Below are positions 28,701 through 41,627 of a stretch of 64,000 bases of DNA, one piece after another. The stretch comes from Atopsyche davidsoni (Eukaryota; Arthropoda; Insecta; Trichoptera; Hydrobiosidae): contig JAILWY010000009.1 of assembly GCA_022113835.1 (NCBI GenBank), positions 8,408,001 to 8,472,000 of the forward strand, given 5' to 3'. Each line of letters begins with the position of its first letter. Position 1 is the stretch's first letter. The position numbers and the translations under genes are program-made. Below the pieces are notes generated by a model. It made no database searches and was not told where the DNA came from. It saw only the letters and a program-made list of their open reading frames with translations.

Positions 28701-29199
28701 TTTAATTGAATTGGTATTTTGACTTATAACGATTATTTGCTCATCGTTCATTCGAATGACGTTCTTATTAAAATTTATCTGTTATTTTTTTATAAAAACT
28801 GTCGTTTTTAAACATTTTCAAAGTACGTCATATCAATTGATTTTTTTAATATCTAACATCAATAGTTATAATATTTACTAAATTTAGTCAAAAAACAATT
28901 TAATAAATACTGTTTCATTAATTTACTACTAAATCTCTCTGTCGGAATCCTTTATTTCAATTAGTTTGTAAATTATTTACCTCTGTTTAGTTACTCATAA
29001 ATTAGCTTCATTTTTTCAACACCGATTAACTTATATAAGTAACATATTTTTATAATATTATACAAACTACTGTTTCGTGGCTTATCAACTAAAACAGGGC
29101 ACAATCAAGAATCACAATTTATCATTTAAGTTTCCATCGCAATACGTTTTCAAAATCAACACTATTATTATAAAACCGCAAAAGCCTCAACTCCAACAA

Positions 29200-29520
29200 A
29201 GAAGAGCTAGCGTCAGAGCGGCGGGCGGCGGGGCTCGAGTGCCCCGCCGAGGGGGGCGCCGAGGGGGTCGTCGGGGGATCCCCGGCGGGGGGGGGCCCGC
29301 GAGGGAATCCCCAGAGACCCCAACTAATCAGAGTTTTTGGCGCGAGGGGCGCGGGCGGGGAGGGCGGGAGGGAGCGGGAGGAGAGACTCCCGAGACCCCG
29401 GCCGGCCGCAGAGGCGCTGCGTCGCTTCCATCGCCTCCCGCGCCCCGCACCCCCGCACCCACCCACAACCCCTAACCCACCCCCACCCCCACCCCCACTC
29501 CATCGCCCTCTCGACAGAAT
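29200..29520. promoter_or_regulatory. GC island, CpG-rich, ending in a CCCCCA tract
   Basis: Dense GGCGGG/GGGGG runs, then a C-rich strand with CCCCCA repeats (about 29450-29500). Both strands have long frames (up to 132 codons) that look compositional. Confidence 0.35.
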
Positions 29521-30959
29521 TTTGTTTTTTTATTCGTTGAATATTTCAACCAATATTTTCTTTATTTTAAATCTATTTAAATTATTGCGTTAAACACATG
29601 GCGTTGTACAAAAGACAAAACAAACGAAAACTAAATTAGCATGTGATTCAATTCTAATATTACATTACACGCATGTAAACCTACTGCTTTGTTCCAACTT
29701 TTACTTATTCCGTCGTTTATTATAACTTCTATATGGTATAATTATATTTTTGATATACTGACTTCATTTCTTCAAAACATTTTTTTATAAAAACAAAATT
29801 TTAAACATTTTTAATGAAGATAAAAAATGTAAGCGGTTTTTTTTTATTAATTTTTGGAAAATCTGTATTTATATTCAAAAAAAATTACAAGCATAGAATC
29901 TATCTAAAAAAAAATAATTTTGATTTTCCAAAGAAGTAAGTGATTTTATTGTTTTATAATATAAAAGTTTATTTACAATCTGCAAGATGTACCGAATCTT
30001 ATTGAACAAAAAGGGTTTTCCATTTATGAATTACTAGAATTAATTTCAAAATATATATGGCTTACAACAATAATTTGACCCATCTTTTCTATCTCTAGGA
30101 ATCAATTCTCAAAAGGGCATCGTTTTAAATTAAATGATTGTAAATCAAGAGTGTCTTACTTTTTTTAAAACTAGAGCGTTTTTATTTAAAACAATACTTT
30201 TTTAAAGATACTGAGAATACTAAGAATATATATATAAAATAATTGGGGGCACCTGATATAAATTAACAAAAAAATAATAAAGACCTACTAATTGAATGAT
30301 TATTTTATATTTTTAATTTACAAAATTATTTTTTAATTAATTCGGTAAGAATTGCTAAATTCACAACAAATTTGTATACAATTATGTTGATAAACATTTA
30401 TGAAGAACTGTAAAGAAGTTGCAGTAAAATAATTAAATTAATTAACCAGCTGGAACAGCAGGTGTTTCAGTTTCATAAATGAAGAGAAGCTCACTTCGGC
30501 TGGCGGACAGAATCCTAATATCTACCCTCGGATAGTTGGAATAGAAAATGGCATTCAGCATGGGCTACTTTAGGGGAAACGAGGCCATAAAACAGGCTAC
30601 AAGCTACAGCCTGAAACAACTTTCCCTCAATCAGCACCCAACGGCCACCCAATTCAGTATGTATTTCAATATTGTTAATTATATCAAAACAAACCAAGAA
30701 ATCGTTAAATTAAACAACTTGTTAAAATATCGAACATATGATAAATGAAATAAGTCAAGTAGTTTTTGGTCATTACATCCTATTGCATTTTGAGATTATT
30801 CATAAAGAGTGCACGAAAAATTTTATATTGATACCATGAGCATTGATTACCTACTTAAGATATAAAAAATTATTAAAAAAATATATATATTAAAAAAAAT
30901 ATCACGTGTTCAGAGAGTTTGTGCGAATTCAATTCGGCAACTATTTTTGCGTATTTCAT

Positions 30960-31220
30960 TAAAAATAGACAGGCGGGGGCATCCCGCCCGCCCTGGATTG
31001 CCGGGGGGCGCCGCCGCCCCCGCGAGAATATGATATGAGCCCCCCGCCCCGCGCCGCCCCCGCCCCCGCCCCCGCCCCTGCCCCCGCCCCCGCCCATCAC
31101 GTGATAATTCCGCCATTGTGTTTTGTATCACCTGGGACCGGCCCGCCCCCGCCCCGCGCCGCCCGGGAAACTTGCCCCGCTCCTGGGAATAGAGCGCAAT
31201 TCTGCGGGCAAAAATCTTAA
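30960..31220. promoter_or_regulatory. GC island with a CCCCCG array
   Basis: CCCCCG units at 31056-31095, then CATCACGTGATAATTCCGCCATTGTG with an E-box CACGTG, a GATA core and CCGCCAT. Confidence 0.35.
31056..31095 (-). repeat. CCCCCG array
   Basis: About seven CCCCCG units on the plus strand; opposite polarity to the two GGGGC arrays. Confidence 0.85.
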
Positions 31221-33219
31221 AAGCCGGACCACTTGAGGGAATTCCGTGTTTTGGACATAAGTAGGTACTTTTGAGAATAATATATTTTGCTCATTCATTA
31301 CATTAAACATGTTGGTTTTCCGAGAAACTCCAAAATTATAATAACACCGTGCTAAGAATAGGAGTCAACATGCTTTTAAATGATACATATATTTTTTTTT
31401 AATTATGCAGAATTCCCAAATTTATGTATCCGCCTTTCATAAGCAGTAATTTGTACTATGAATGCTGTAATCGATATTTCAAGCATTGTTCGTGTTTATT
31501 TGATACACATCATATAACTAAAACACGAGAATGCTCGCTTGTTGCTGCGTAAATATTATAATATATTTTAGTACTACTATTGAAAATTAAAAGTGGTGTT
31601 TTTTTGTAAATAGCAAACCGTGTTAAAACAAAATGTTTTCAGCAATATCATATATTCAATTAAGTATTCACTATTCAATATTTGTGGAATTCTTATTCTG
31701 TTGGGATATTCATTTTTATTCATAGATGTGCAGTAACAGTTTCTTATAAATGAAATGAATATTTTAACTAAACAGATTTTGTAAACTTGACCATTGAAAC
31801 ATAAAATGAAAACAACACACTATGGTAACATAACCAATTACAAATTTAAAGCTATGTAAATTAATGCAACGCTTGGATTGGTAAGTTCATGGTAAAATAT
31901 TTGAAGCTATATCATTTAACAGAAATATAAGAAAATAGCCCTTGTGGACTTGAATCTTATATATATTGTCTTAGGACTTGAGTACAAAGCATAAATCAAA
32001 AATAAGGCAAGTCAAAATTTTAAGTTAAGTTATTTTTACATTGATACATAACAGTTAAGTGAATTCAAGTAAACAATTGTTAATTTTTCAATGACAAGTC
32101 AAATAATTTATCTATGTTTATATGTATAAGTTTTAAAAAAATACTTAAGAACTCGTTATTTATAATAGAAATAGTTATTTAAATAAAAGAAATCCGCTCT
32201 TCTATGCTATTTACGTATCTTGTAGCAAAATCATCCCACAAACAGACAAATCATCGCCACTATCATATTTTTATATCCTTGGCCAAACTGTATACAAAAA
32301 CTACAATACTAAAAAGTCAAAATGAATAAATTTGTATGAAACCAAATTTAATTTACAATATCAACAATCAAATTAATATATCTGTTTTTCAAAGAAAATC
32401 CTTATTTATTAAAAACAAAATACAACTCAGCTAGAAATTCGCAAAATTAATGTTCCTAAAAATATAAATTTTTATTTATCATCAAAGTATTATAGTAAGA
32501 AAAAAACATTATTTCATATTTAATTTAACAAGTAGCATTACTATTATAGATCGGCTCCCAGTCGTTGAGCGCAGTGGGCCAGCAGTGGCATTAAAATTCA
32601 GCCCCTTTAATAAGGGTTTATTAATTTACAAGCGAAGGTACTCCGGACTCGGAATGCACAATACGCGGCACCCGCAATCTTCAGCGCTCAGTGGTTCGGC
32701 CAGCCTTCTGTTGGACGAGTCGTAGCCTGAATTAGTAAGAGAACTCCCAGCGTTTGTTTTCAGGAGAACCTTCAGTATTCGTTTTGTTTATAAACTTGGC
32801 ACAAGAACAAACAGAAGGGCGCAGGCCTGAAGCCTCAAGAGCTATACAAAAATTGAAATGATGATGCAGCTTGAAAGTCGGATTTTAATATTATAATTAA
32901 GGATTCTTTTTTTTAATATTATAAAATATAATGCATCAGAAAATTATTTTTATAAAGCTACATAGAAGTTGTATCAGTTTTATACGAATTAAATAACATG
33001 TATTCTATGCTGTGTTAACAATAAATAATAAAAAATATTTAGCTCTGTTTAATACTGAATAAACCGCATTGTTTGAAAACATGCAGAAATCTTTTACTCT
33101 ATAACCATAAAACACCGTTTTTGACATAACCAAATTTGACTGTATATAATTTTTAACAATTTTATTATGATAATATAATTTTCGATAATATTACTCCGAT
33201 GTTAGCAAATTTCCACAAT

Positions 33220-33410
33220 TAGCCTGGACGAAAGCAGGCCGTACTTTTTACGGGGCGCCCGCCGTAGCCGATGGGAGTGCGGGCCGCTGGGGGTGGGCCC
33301 CCTGGGACAGGAGGCAGGGGGGCTCACGGGATTGATCGGATGAGATGAGCGGGAGAAGCGCGGGGTGGCAGGGGGAGGCTACAGATAAGGATGCCCCTTC
33401 CAAACATATA
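33220..33410. promoter_or_regulatory. GC island, candidate enhancer
   Basis: G-rich with GGGATTGATCGGATGAGATGAG and AGATAAGG (33383-33390). Confidence 0.35.
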
Positions 33411-35089
33411 CTTTTGAATATTAATTAAGTCTTTGTCGTTCAAAATAAACGACTTTTGCAAAACGGTTAATTCAAAAGCTCTAGAGATTAATCGATTCGA
33501 TATTCTGAATACGTTGTTATAAAAATATGTAAACAGTAATGAAAATCTCTTATTTATTTACATGTTTTTATTTTTAATTTAAAGAAGTAGTTAGGCTAAA
33601 GTGGCGGTCTCCCAAATGACACGAGTCGCTATTAAAATTGTTCTGATATCGCACAAATGCGGTTCTTAGGATATCAAGATGTCGTGATGGATGATACGTC
33701 ATCATGGTGGTCGCAGGTCATGCAGGGGCAACCAGTTCCACTGCGTTGCCGCATTACTCGGCCGTTCGGTTTTATGGATGGGGGTGGGTCGGCATCTGGG
33801 GGCGAGGGCGCACATGGGCCCCGGGGGCGCCGCCCGCCCAATGATCAATCTATGCTAAGTGTGATATAAATTGTACGCCGCCTGGTGCTCTGCCACTTCG
33901 CTGTGTTTAGATTATTTAGAATTTCCGAATTTGAATATTTATGCTTGTTACATAATTCTCTTTCAGGCAAGTGTGTTATAATTATTGGATCAACAAACGC
34001 GCTCGATACGCACTGTGAGTTATTGACGTAGAAAAATATTATAAAATAGTTTCATAGTTCCCTTTTCGCGATGTGTTTATTTTAAAATAGCAACCTTATA
34101 CAATGGGAAGTCACTGCACAAAAAGTGGAAACATACACACAGAATTACAAAAATATTCTAAAAGTATCGTTTTGTTCTGATGACGTACTTTTTCAATCAA
34201 TGTTCACGACATACAATCAATATAAACAAATCAGTTTTGAATGTGTGTGATAATAATTGAAAAAAATTGAGTAACTATATTTATAATTTGTTTTATCTTA
34301 GCTCAATGTATTATTTTTTTGCAGATCATTATAAGCAATCTGCTTAGACAAGTCTGTTATGTTTGATATGAAAACTCAAGAACTTCTATTAATTAAAACA
34401 AGGCTTTTAATAGTTCATATTAGTGGATCACTTCTCGCTGCATGCTAGCAAATCTGTGTAACCTCCCGTGTAAAGATCTCTTCAGCACCAGCTACAGACG
34501 ACATTGCAGAGTATTCCCAATAGAAAATACGTGCTTTAGCTAGAACACTGACCTACCCGTCATGGTTTACTCCTATTGCTCTACCCTCATAGTACCAGTC
34601 ATAGGTTTCACTATTATTACGACTAAATTTGCATTATTAATTGCTATTGTTAACATTGCATTAACAAAAAGTTAGTGCAATTTTAATGCAATGAGGTTTG
34701 GATTTGGTTTAAAAAATTTGGTCCAACCAAGATTTATTAAAAAAAAAAAATCATATTTGCAATATACAGTTAAACAAAATAGATAATAAATCATTATTCT
34801 AATATGACTAGAAAAGTAAGCTTTCATTTGATATATTTATGATGTTTTAAATTAAAGCTTGGAATAAGAGAACTCCGTCGACTCTCTTTTCCACTCAAAT
34901 GGCTGTTTACAAAACAATACCTGTTTGAACCTCAGTCGTCCATGCGATGTACAAATATTGCTTTACGTTATCTTATAAAACAATTTGATAATATGCACAA
35001 AATAAATCGATTTTTTCTTAAACGATAATATCAAATATAATATCACCAGGAGATAGGCAGGTGAAATCTAAACAAATAAATAAAGCGAA

Positions 35090-35320
35090 ATTAGCTCCCC
35101 CGGGAGCAAGGTGGGGGGGGGAGGGGGCGGCGGGCCGGCTTTAGTACTTTTTAACGCAGTTTTTACTGCTCCGGGCGGCCCTCAAAGTTGGCCCCCCCGC
35201 TCCCCTCCCCGAGCCCTGCATCACTCAGTAGATAATCACGACCTGACCCGACACCTGCCACGACGGAGCAGTCCAGCGCTAACTCCAGGTGACGTCATCA
35301 ACCGAAAACGTACGACCTTG
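35090..35320. promoter_or_regulatory. GC island with a COE-type palindrome and a GATA site
   Basis: GCTCCCCCGGGAGC spans 35095-35106 and beyond and includes TCCCCCGGGA, a perfect TCCCNNGGGA; AGATAA is at 35230-35235 and GTGACGTCA (CRE-like) near 35290. Confidence 0.4.
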
Positions 35321-36059
35321 TCACAAGCAATCATTTTGCACCAAGCAATGCAGGAAAATAGTATCAATTGGTACTGAAAATTAATTTATGTTTATATTTT
35401 AAATAAACATTTGTTACTCTAGAAGCGATGTTATCATAATATCGTTTGTTCGTATTATTATTTATAAAAACATCCTATTTACGTTTCATAAAATTTATCG
35501 GTAAAATATAGAATATTCAAACAATAACACAAAATTACAATATTCTTATGTTGTTCGTACTTTTAAAAAATAATTATCAACGTTAAGAATATTTTTAAAA
35601 ATTTTAAAGATTTTTTTTAAAGATTTAAAATTCAATAGTTTTAAGTGTTTTTGGATGGGTTTATTTTCTGATACTCCTGATTCCTTAAAATTAAAATTAA
35701 AAATATTTCAAAACATAATTACCTATTCATATGATAGATTTTTATATTATCAATTAGAAAGTTTAAGTTTAAATTTTTTTTAAATTAGTAATAAGGCTTA
35801 CGCTTATAGCATAGTTAAATATATTCTGTATAATCACAATTTAAGTTGCAGGTCTGAAGATAATGTCAATCAAAATAACGCATATGTGTCAATTAGAAAT
35901 CACTTAAAGTATTCCAGGGAGAAATCACACCCGCTTAACTCATTGAGTATTTAAGCTCTAATGCATATTTTATAGTACAATTCACTGTAATTCAGTTTTC
36001 TTCGGTATTTCAGTAAGCAATTTGGCTTACTTCACTTGTCTTCTTACGAATTAGCTAAA

Positions 36060-36180
36060 ACTCAGTCCCCGGGGCGCAAGAGGGCTGCACGGCCTCCCAT
36101 CGCCGAGGGTAGAACAGCTGATAAGTAAACACTCCTGTTGACTTCAGGATCTCCTGAATCATTCATTCGTTTGTTATGAG
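36060..36180. promoter_or_regulatory. short GC island
   Basis: CCCCGGGGCGC near its start and CAGCTGATAAG (E-box overlapping GATA; TGATAAG at 36119-36125). Confidence 0.3.
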
Positions 36181-37534
36181 AAAACTTCTGGTTACTGTCT
36201 TACTGCGTGCGTTGATTGACAACGGGTTACTAGTTATCTTTAAAATAAACATTTGCAGTTTGAATAAAAACAATCATTTAACGATGCACATATAAAAACT
36301 TGACGCTTTCATAAATAAATTCCTCACCTTATCTTCTCGTTTAACATTATCGTATTACAATACAACCGGCAACACAAAGTATATTGTAAAATTCTTAGGA
36401 AAAAATCAACTTAAACTAAAAGTAATTTCAGTAAATTTGCATTGAGAAACATTGGATTTTATTAATTATCACTGTTGACTTCCCAGCCTAATATTTGTTT
36501 TTAAGCACATGTGAAAGAAATTTTGCTCTCTGTCCACGACATATATAAATATTTAGAAATATCTTATAACAAACGATGCTTGGTCTATTAGATAATATGT
36601 TTTTGCGATACTTTCAGTAAGCTTTTCTTTTTGTTATTTGTTCATCAAATTATTGAAACGTACTGTCACTAATAATAAAAAGACACAAAAACCCTGTAAC
36701 TCCTGCCCGTGTCACCCTCGCCTAAGGCGCTCTCGCCGTAGGCATTATTCCGAGAGGATCCCAAAACAATTTGGTTAATAATTCCTCCTCGGGAATCCAC
36801 AGGTCGAGCGTTGGGCGGGGGAGGGCGGGGTGGAGGGCACAGACAATAATTCAATTAGGGGGCTAATGGGAAGAGGAAATGGTGGCGGCGCCTGACGAGA
36901 ATGTAAAACGGAAATAAATACGTGGTCCGGCCGGGAAGGGGGCAGTCGCGATGCCCCGGGAACGGAAAGTTGCCGTCTGCTCCCGGTCGGGTCCCGGGGG
37001 TCCCTCGGCGGCCGAGGCCACTAGTGCTCGCATAAACGGATAGGATCGTGGAATACACTTAATTTAATGCAATTCTGACGTTGATGGGAATGCAAAGCAG
37101 CAAAAATACGACAAGCAAAGAGAGAGATAGTTGATAACCGCAATCGTCTAATGTCTAATCTATTCTCATAAACTCCAGTAGCATTTAAATTATGTAAAAA
37201 ATATATTTATAGTCAGAATCATAAGATGTAGACACTGCGCTGAGTACACTTGTGTTTATATTAATTTTGAAGTCGTTTAGTAATTTCAAAGAGGTTAAAA
37301 ATTATTATTACGTAATTGGGTGGACAAACGGAAGATGAAAGTTGTGTTTAGTTTATTTTATCTACCTGATACTATTAGGTTGATATAAGGAAAATAAGAG
37401 CTTTGTAAACATCAATCTTATGTTTTTGAGTTCATGGCCATATGAATGTTTATTGTTTTAGTTTTATGTTGATATACGTAAAATGATAGCTACTTGAAAT
37501 AATCAATAATACTCCAGTTTCTGAATCAACTCAC

Positions 37535-37615
37535 CATCTGGTGGCGTGTGGGCATCGTAATCGTCATTCGCATCATCATCTTTTTCTGCGTCATCGAGAT
37601 CCACGTCCTCCTCAT
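37535..37615 (-). CDS. ush: u-shaped/FOG-like gene, coding exon 3 (Asp/Glu-rich)
   Basis: Seen: minus-strand acceptor (GGTTCTAG|AT) and donor (GATG|GTGAGTTG) bound 81 nt, phase 1 in and out. With the carried G it reads 27 codons beginning DEEDVDLDDAEKDDD and ending DAHTPPD. More than half the residues are Asp or Glu, and there is no stop. It joins in frame to exon 2 upstream and exon 4 downstream. The Asp-rich run is low complexity and has no recognisable domain. Such a segment next to the NuRD-binding motif may help chromatin-protein contacts (inference). Opposite-strand reading frames across this place are shadows. The boundaries are convincing because both splice sites, the phase and the composition agree. 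Confidence 0.8.
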
Positions 37616-38389
37616 CTAGAACCAGTAAAACAAAGTAAATTAACACAAATATTAAATGTGCTTTTTATGTATCTAGAAGTAGATCATTTCAAAGAAAATT
37701 ATGTATTTGTTATGCTTTTTGCAATTCTTAAAAAAATATTTATAAAGTTATTATTATATTATAAAGTAAGTATCAAGTTATTCATTAAAATTTCAAACAA
37801 AAAAAATGTATTATTTAAGAAACATCAATTATGATAAAAACATAACAACCACATAAACAAACCGAAGTAACAAAACTCACCTAAATTTTAATTAAAGAGA
37901 GCGTTCGTAACTTTTTAAACGATTAAAAGAAAAGAATTAATACAATTCTTTAAAAAAAATCTTGATAATACAAAACATAAATAGAAAGGTTTTAAAATTT
38001 TCATGCCACGGATTTTATTCCTCTTATTTTGCAGATACCAAATAAAATTTCATATCTTCTGTTAAAGAACCTACACCTGGAAACTGAGACTAACACACTA
38101 AAATATGCGAACCAATAAAAATTGCTGTACATGAAGTCAGATATTTATTTCTGATTTTATGTTTGATTTCCATAGATTGTTACAATAAATATAGATAAAA
38201 GTTATCCATAGATAAAATAACAATTTGTACATAATTTTTTTTATTGTTGACAGTGTATTATAAAAATTCTAAAATGTACATAAAATCACTATTAAAAGAT
38301 TATGTTATGAATTAATTATTCTAAAATTGACAACGTTAATATCATATCCGTGATATAATATTATCCTGAAAACTGAATAATATTTTCCC

Positions 38390-38590
38390 CGCACTCAGTA
38401 CAGAAACACCCCCCGAGCCACCCTCCCTCACGTCACGTGTCTGATAATCAGGCATACGTTAGCCAAACCACATTTATATTTTGATGACCGAAAAAGCTTT
38501 CAGACCTCTTTATGGATGAAGCATTACTCAGGAATATTCAAATGTGTTCTGATGTCAGGTGCGGGCAAATCAGAAGCACATGACTTTCAA
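38390..38590. promoter_or_regulatory. short GC island in intron 2
   Basis: CACGTCACGTG followed directly by TCTGATAATCAGG (GATA core 38442-38447 inside an imperfect palindrome). Confidence 0.3.
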
Positions 38591-40494
38591 TTTCCGCTAA
38601 AAGAAATGTTATATACAGGGTGTTTCGAAGCAATTATGATGACAATATATTTATAAATACATTGTTTTGTTATTTTACAAGTATCTTACCACTAAAATTT
38701 ATTTAAGCCTTTAATTAATGTAAGCTTACGTGAAATATTTTTTTTTACATATTTAGATCATAAAATTGTATGACTGGTTAACTTAAATAACACAACTGCA
38801 TGGATGAAAGAGTTAGTATAAAATGTATTTTTATATCATACACAGTATTAAATGAAGATCATAATAAAATTTTAGGTTTTCCTTTTAGGTTAGTTTTATG
38901 AATGCTTGTCGTAATATCATGTGCTTATATTTACTCGAACCATTTTTATTAAAAAGTTGAGATATTTTTGCAAATACCTATAAAGTTAATACTTTTTATT
39001 TAAACTATACTATTTTAATTTTATTATTATTTTATAGGTTAGGAAAAAGAATATAAAATTGTTGAATACTATATCAATATATTTGAAATAAATAAAAATG
39101 TTGACAGTATATTTTATCCTATCCATCATTTGCCAATCTTGAAAACAATCCATAAGAATCTGAAATCCATCTTTGGAAGACAAGGCTTTTCGAGGAGCAT
39201 ATGCTTCCACCTTCTTGATAATAATAACCACAGGGTGGCTCTCACACCCCCTCCCCACTCCCGGAGCCTCACCGCACCCCTTCTCTCGGTGTGTTTTTAA
39301 TGTTAATGCACGAGTTATGTTGAGATATCAAAATAACAGTAAACGACTAGCTTCGTTTTGGAATGGAAGCATTGCTCGGCTTACAGACAAGTAAATACGG
39401 TTAGTGGTTTTAATATAAATGTGGAGTTGGGAATCAGTTCTTTTTGTTGATAAATATATATTACTGAAACTAAAAAAGGTATATTTACTATTTAAAAATA
39501 TCTAAAATCAACATTTGTGTTATTCAGCTTTGTAGACTTATTCATAGGACCATTATTATGGAACAATTATTTTTCTGTTGGGTTAGTTTTGTTCAACCAT
39601 TGATCATTGACGCGTGAGTGTATTCTATGTAAAATGTGGGTAATATATGAAATTATCTAACTGTATTTTCTGATCACACATTTTCTAATATATTCATTTT
39701 TTTTAATCCGTTGTTATTAACCTCTGAACAAGAAAATAAAATACATGAAAACATAAACCGCAACGAATTTATCCAATAAATAAAATTACATAAATGTCTT
39801 ACGGGTAATGTGTAATACATGTATGTTATTTCAATATTTGTTTACAATAATTACTACTGTGTTTAGATAGATTTTTATTTTTAGAGTAAAAAGCATCAAC
39901 AGCAAATTAGCTCTCAAATAAAGCCATTATTTCTGCAGTGACTTAAAATTATAAAAGCTTCCTTTTGAGTTTAAAACCCAGTACTTATAAAAAAAAAATC
40001 GATTCTCATAAGTTTTTTTTTAATATTTAATTTATGAAATTGAATAAGAAGCGCATGTATTGTTTTTTACTGGTGGCTTATCTGGGCACGTGTTCATTAT
40101 CCCCTCTCTCGTCCCCACACGTGAGTCGCCTCTTCCCCACCTCCTCCCACCCTACAACCATACAACCACCCGCACCGCATCTGACACATCTCACATTTTA
40201 ACGAACCGTCTCGAGTTTTATCTATTCCACAGAAGGAATCAGGTGCTCGCCGTCTGAAGACGCGCGAGGGGAGACAAGAATTGTTTTGTACATTGTGGTG
40301 ACGTCATTTGGTTTTTATTAAAATAAAATGGGTAAATTTCTCAATATAATGAAACGATGGAGTAATTAAATTATTATTGCATATACCAACAGTTTATTAT
40401 TAATTTATATTTCAATGTTAAATTAAACATTATTAATTAATAACATTTTTCAATCACAGACAACTGGACAGACATTTAAAAATAAAAAACTTAC

Positions 40495-40509
40495 GCCTTT
40501 CAGGGGCTT
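40495..40509 (-). CDS. candidate in-frame microexon (12 or 15 nt) of the u-shaped/FOG-like gene
   Basis: Seen: minus strand, a pyrimidine-rich tract with TTAAC and TTTTTAG, then GAAG|AAG|CCCCTGAAAGGC|GTAAGT. The donor is excellent. Two acceptors three bases apart (a tandem NAG) would give 15 nt (E-A-P-E-R) or 12 nt (A-P-E-R). Both are divisible by three and would enter and leave in phase 1, exactly what the flanking exons need. Inclusion would change the first residue of the next exon from Asp to His. The earlier TAG acceptor (22 nt) creates an immediate stop and is rejected. The 15-nt form uses the GAAG acceptor, which has a purine before the AG and is weaker than usual. The evidence is position, phase and donor strength only, so it remains a candidate. 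Confidence 0.35.
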
Positions 40510-41586
40510 CTTCAGACTAAAAAGTTAAAAGAGTTTTCATGTTAAAAATATTTTTTTTTTACTCATTGAAAGGTTTTATGAATTAAGTGAAAATTTTTAT
40601 TAAATTTATCACCTAATTCATAAAATTTACCGTTGTAATGAATGGTCATAAGATTATATCTTACCATAAACCGCTTAAATATCTCTACTAATACAATAAG
40701 GAGGCTAACAAAACAAACATTTAATAAATATTGGATGAGGCAATTAGCAATAAGGGCAAATTCACTATTATCTGATAAATAATTAAATATTTTCAAAATT
40801 TGTTAAAAGATTTTAACAATTTTTGAAAACATCTATTTGCTCACATATTAATATCTTTTTGTTTAAATGTTGAGTATAACAAATAAGGCCAGTTTATCAG
40901 GAATATAATGGGTGATTTGGTTTACTCCTATCATTTAAACTTATTCATGGTTTTTTTTTTTTAATTGTGGTTTTAATTTTTATAAAATAAAAACAGACGT
41001 CCATTAAACCGTCCACCTGAAAAAATACCATATGGCAAAAAGTATATATGTATATATTATATATGGATTTAGAAAATGTCGCATCTCAATGCAGTGTTTC
41101 GATTTCCATTTCGCCTATCGCAGATAGTTTCTATCAATCAGGCATTAAAAGCTGTCCACTGCGCTCGAGCTGATGTCGACACCTCGCGGCCGATAATGAA
41201 ATATCGGTGTGACAGGCTTTTAAGGCGCAAACCATCCCCACCCACCCTGTCCACCCCTCCAACCCCATCCTCCTCGACCAGCCGAGGGCCTCCAAGCGCA
41301 ATGCACATACAGACAGTTATTTATTTCTTTTAAATTTGAATGATTTTTGAAAACCGAAGTTAAATATTTATTATAAACTATAAATATTAAAAATATATAT
41401 ATTGGACGTTTTTACTGGGTTTTATCAAATAATATTGTGTTAAATCTACGAGACAGCATTTAGTATTAACTGTATCAATAGAATAATTGTTATTCAATAT
41501 TTTTGTTAGGGTGTACTTAGTGGAATTTAGTTTTAACATTTTAAATAAAATAACTTTGTGAATTTTCCACATGTTTAATTTTATGG

Positions 41587-41627
41587 GTGACCGGTTTCGC
41601 CAACCTTTCACGTTGGCATTATCAAAC
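41587..41627 (-). ncRNA. second hammerhead-like hairpin motif, opposite orientation
   Basis: Seen on the minus strand: TTTGATAAT, a perfect 6-bp stem GCCAAC/GTTGGC with a 7-nt loop, then GAAACC. The layout matches the copy at 42645 (TGATRAT, stem, 7-nt loop, stem, GAAAC), and both have AACAGTTT shortly upstream. The hammerhead core is degraded here (GATAA instead of GATGA). The shared layout with covarying stem sequence suggests structure is what is being kept, or was kept in the parent element. Confidence 0.3.

Larger units (their letters stand above)
8664..37534 (-). other. intron 3 of the u-shaped/FOG-like gene (about 28.9 kb)
   Basis: Between the exon 3 donor and exon 4 acceptor. A/T-rich with no supported gene on either strand. 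GC islands lie near 10.18-10.46, 11.16-11.42, 12.51-12.60, 13.11-13.36, 14.17-14.35, 15.11-15.31, 16.12-16.39, 18.04-18.31, 19.16-19.32, 20.10-20.33, 21.04-21.21, 22.03-22.70, 25.15-25.38, 27.64-27.85, 28.37-28.57, 29.20-29.52, 30.96-31.22, 32.55-32.87, 33.22-33.41, 33.64-33.88, 35.09-35.32, 36.06-36.17 and 36.69-37.06 kb. Stretches at 9.14-9.33, 17.03-17.20, 21.68-21.91, 23.92-24.17 and 34.40-34.60 kb are more complex than the background but unrecognised; the third and fourth look like worn repeat sequence. Recognisable transposable elements are scarce here compared with the ends of the window. Confidence 0.65.

Noticed and set aside
29077..29475. 132-codon plus-strand frame and a 114-codon minus-strand frame.
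   Set aside because: GC-rich composition lacks stops; the products are Arg/Gly/Pro low complexity with no start context, domain or partner exons.
38615..38635. ATACAGGGTGTTTCGAA, which resembles ends of some insect repeats.
   Set aside because: No matching partner end, duplication or coding remnant nearby.
40495..40516. 22-nt version of the microexon using the TTTTTAG acceptor.
   Set aside because: It gives an immediate in-frame TGA after exon 2 and shifts the frame of exon 3.
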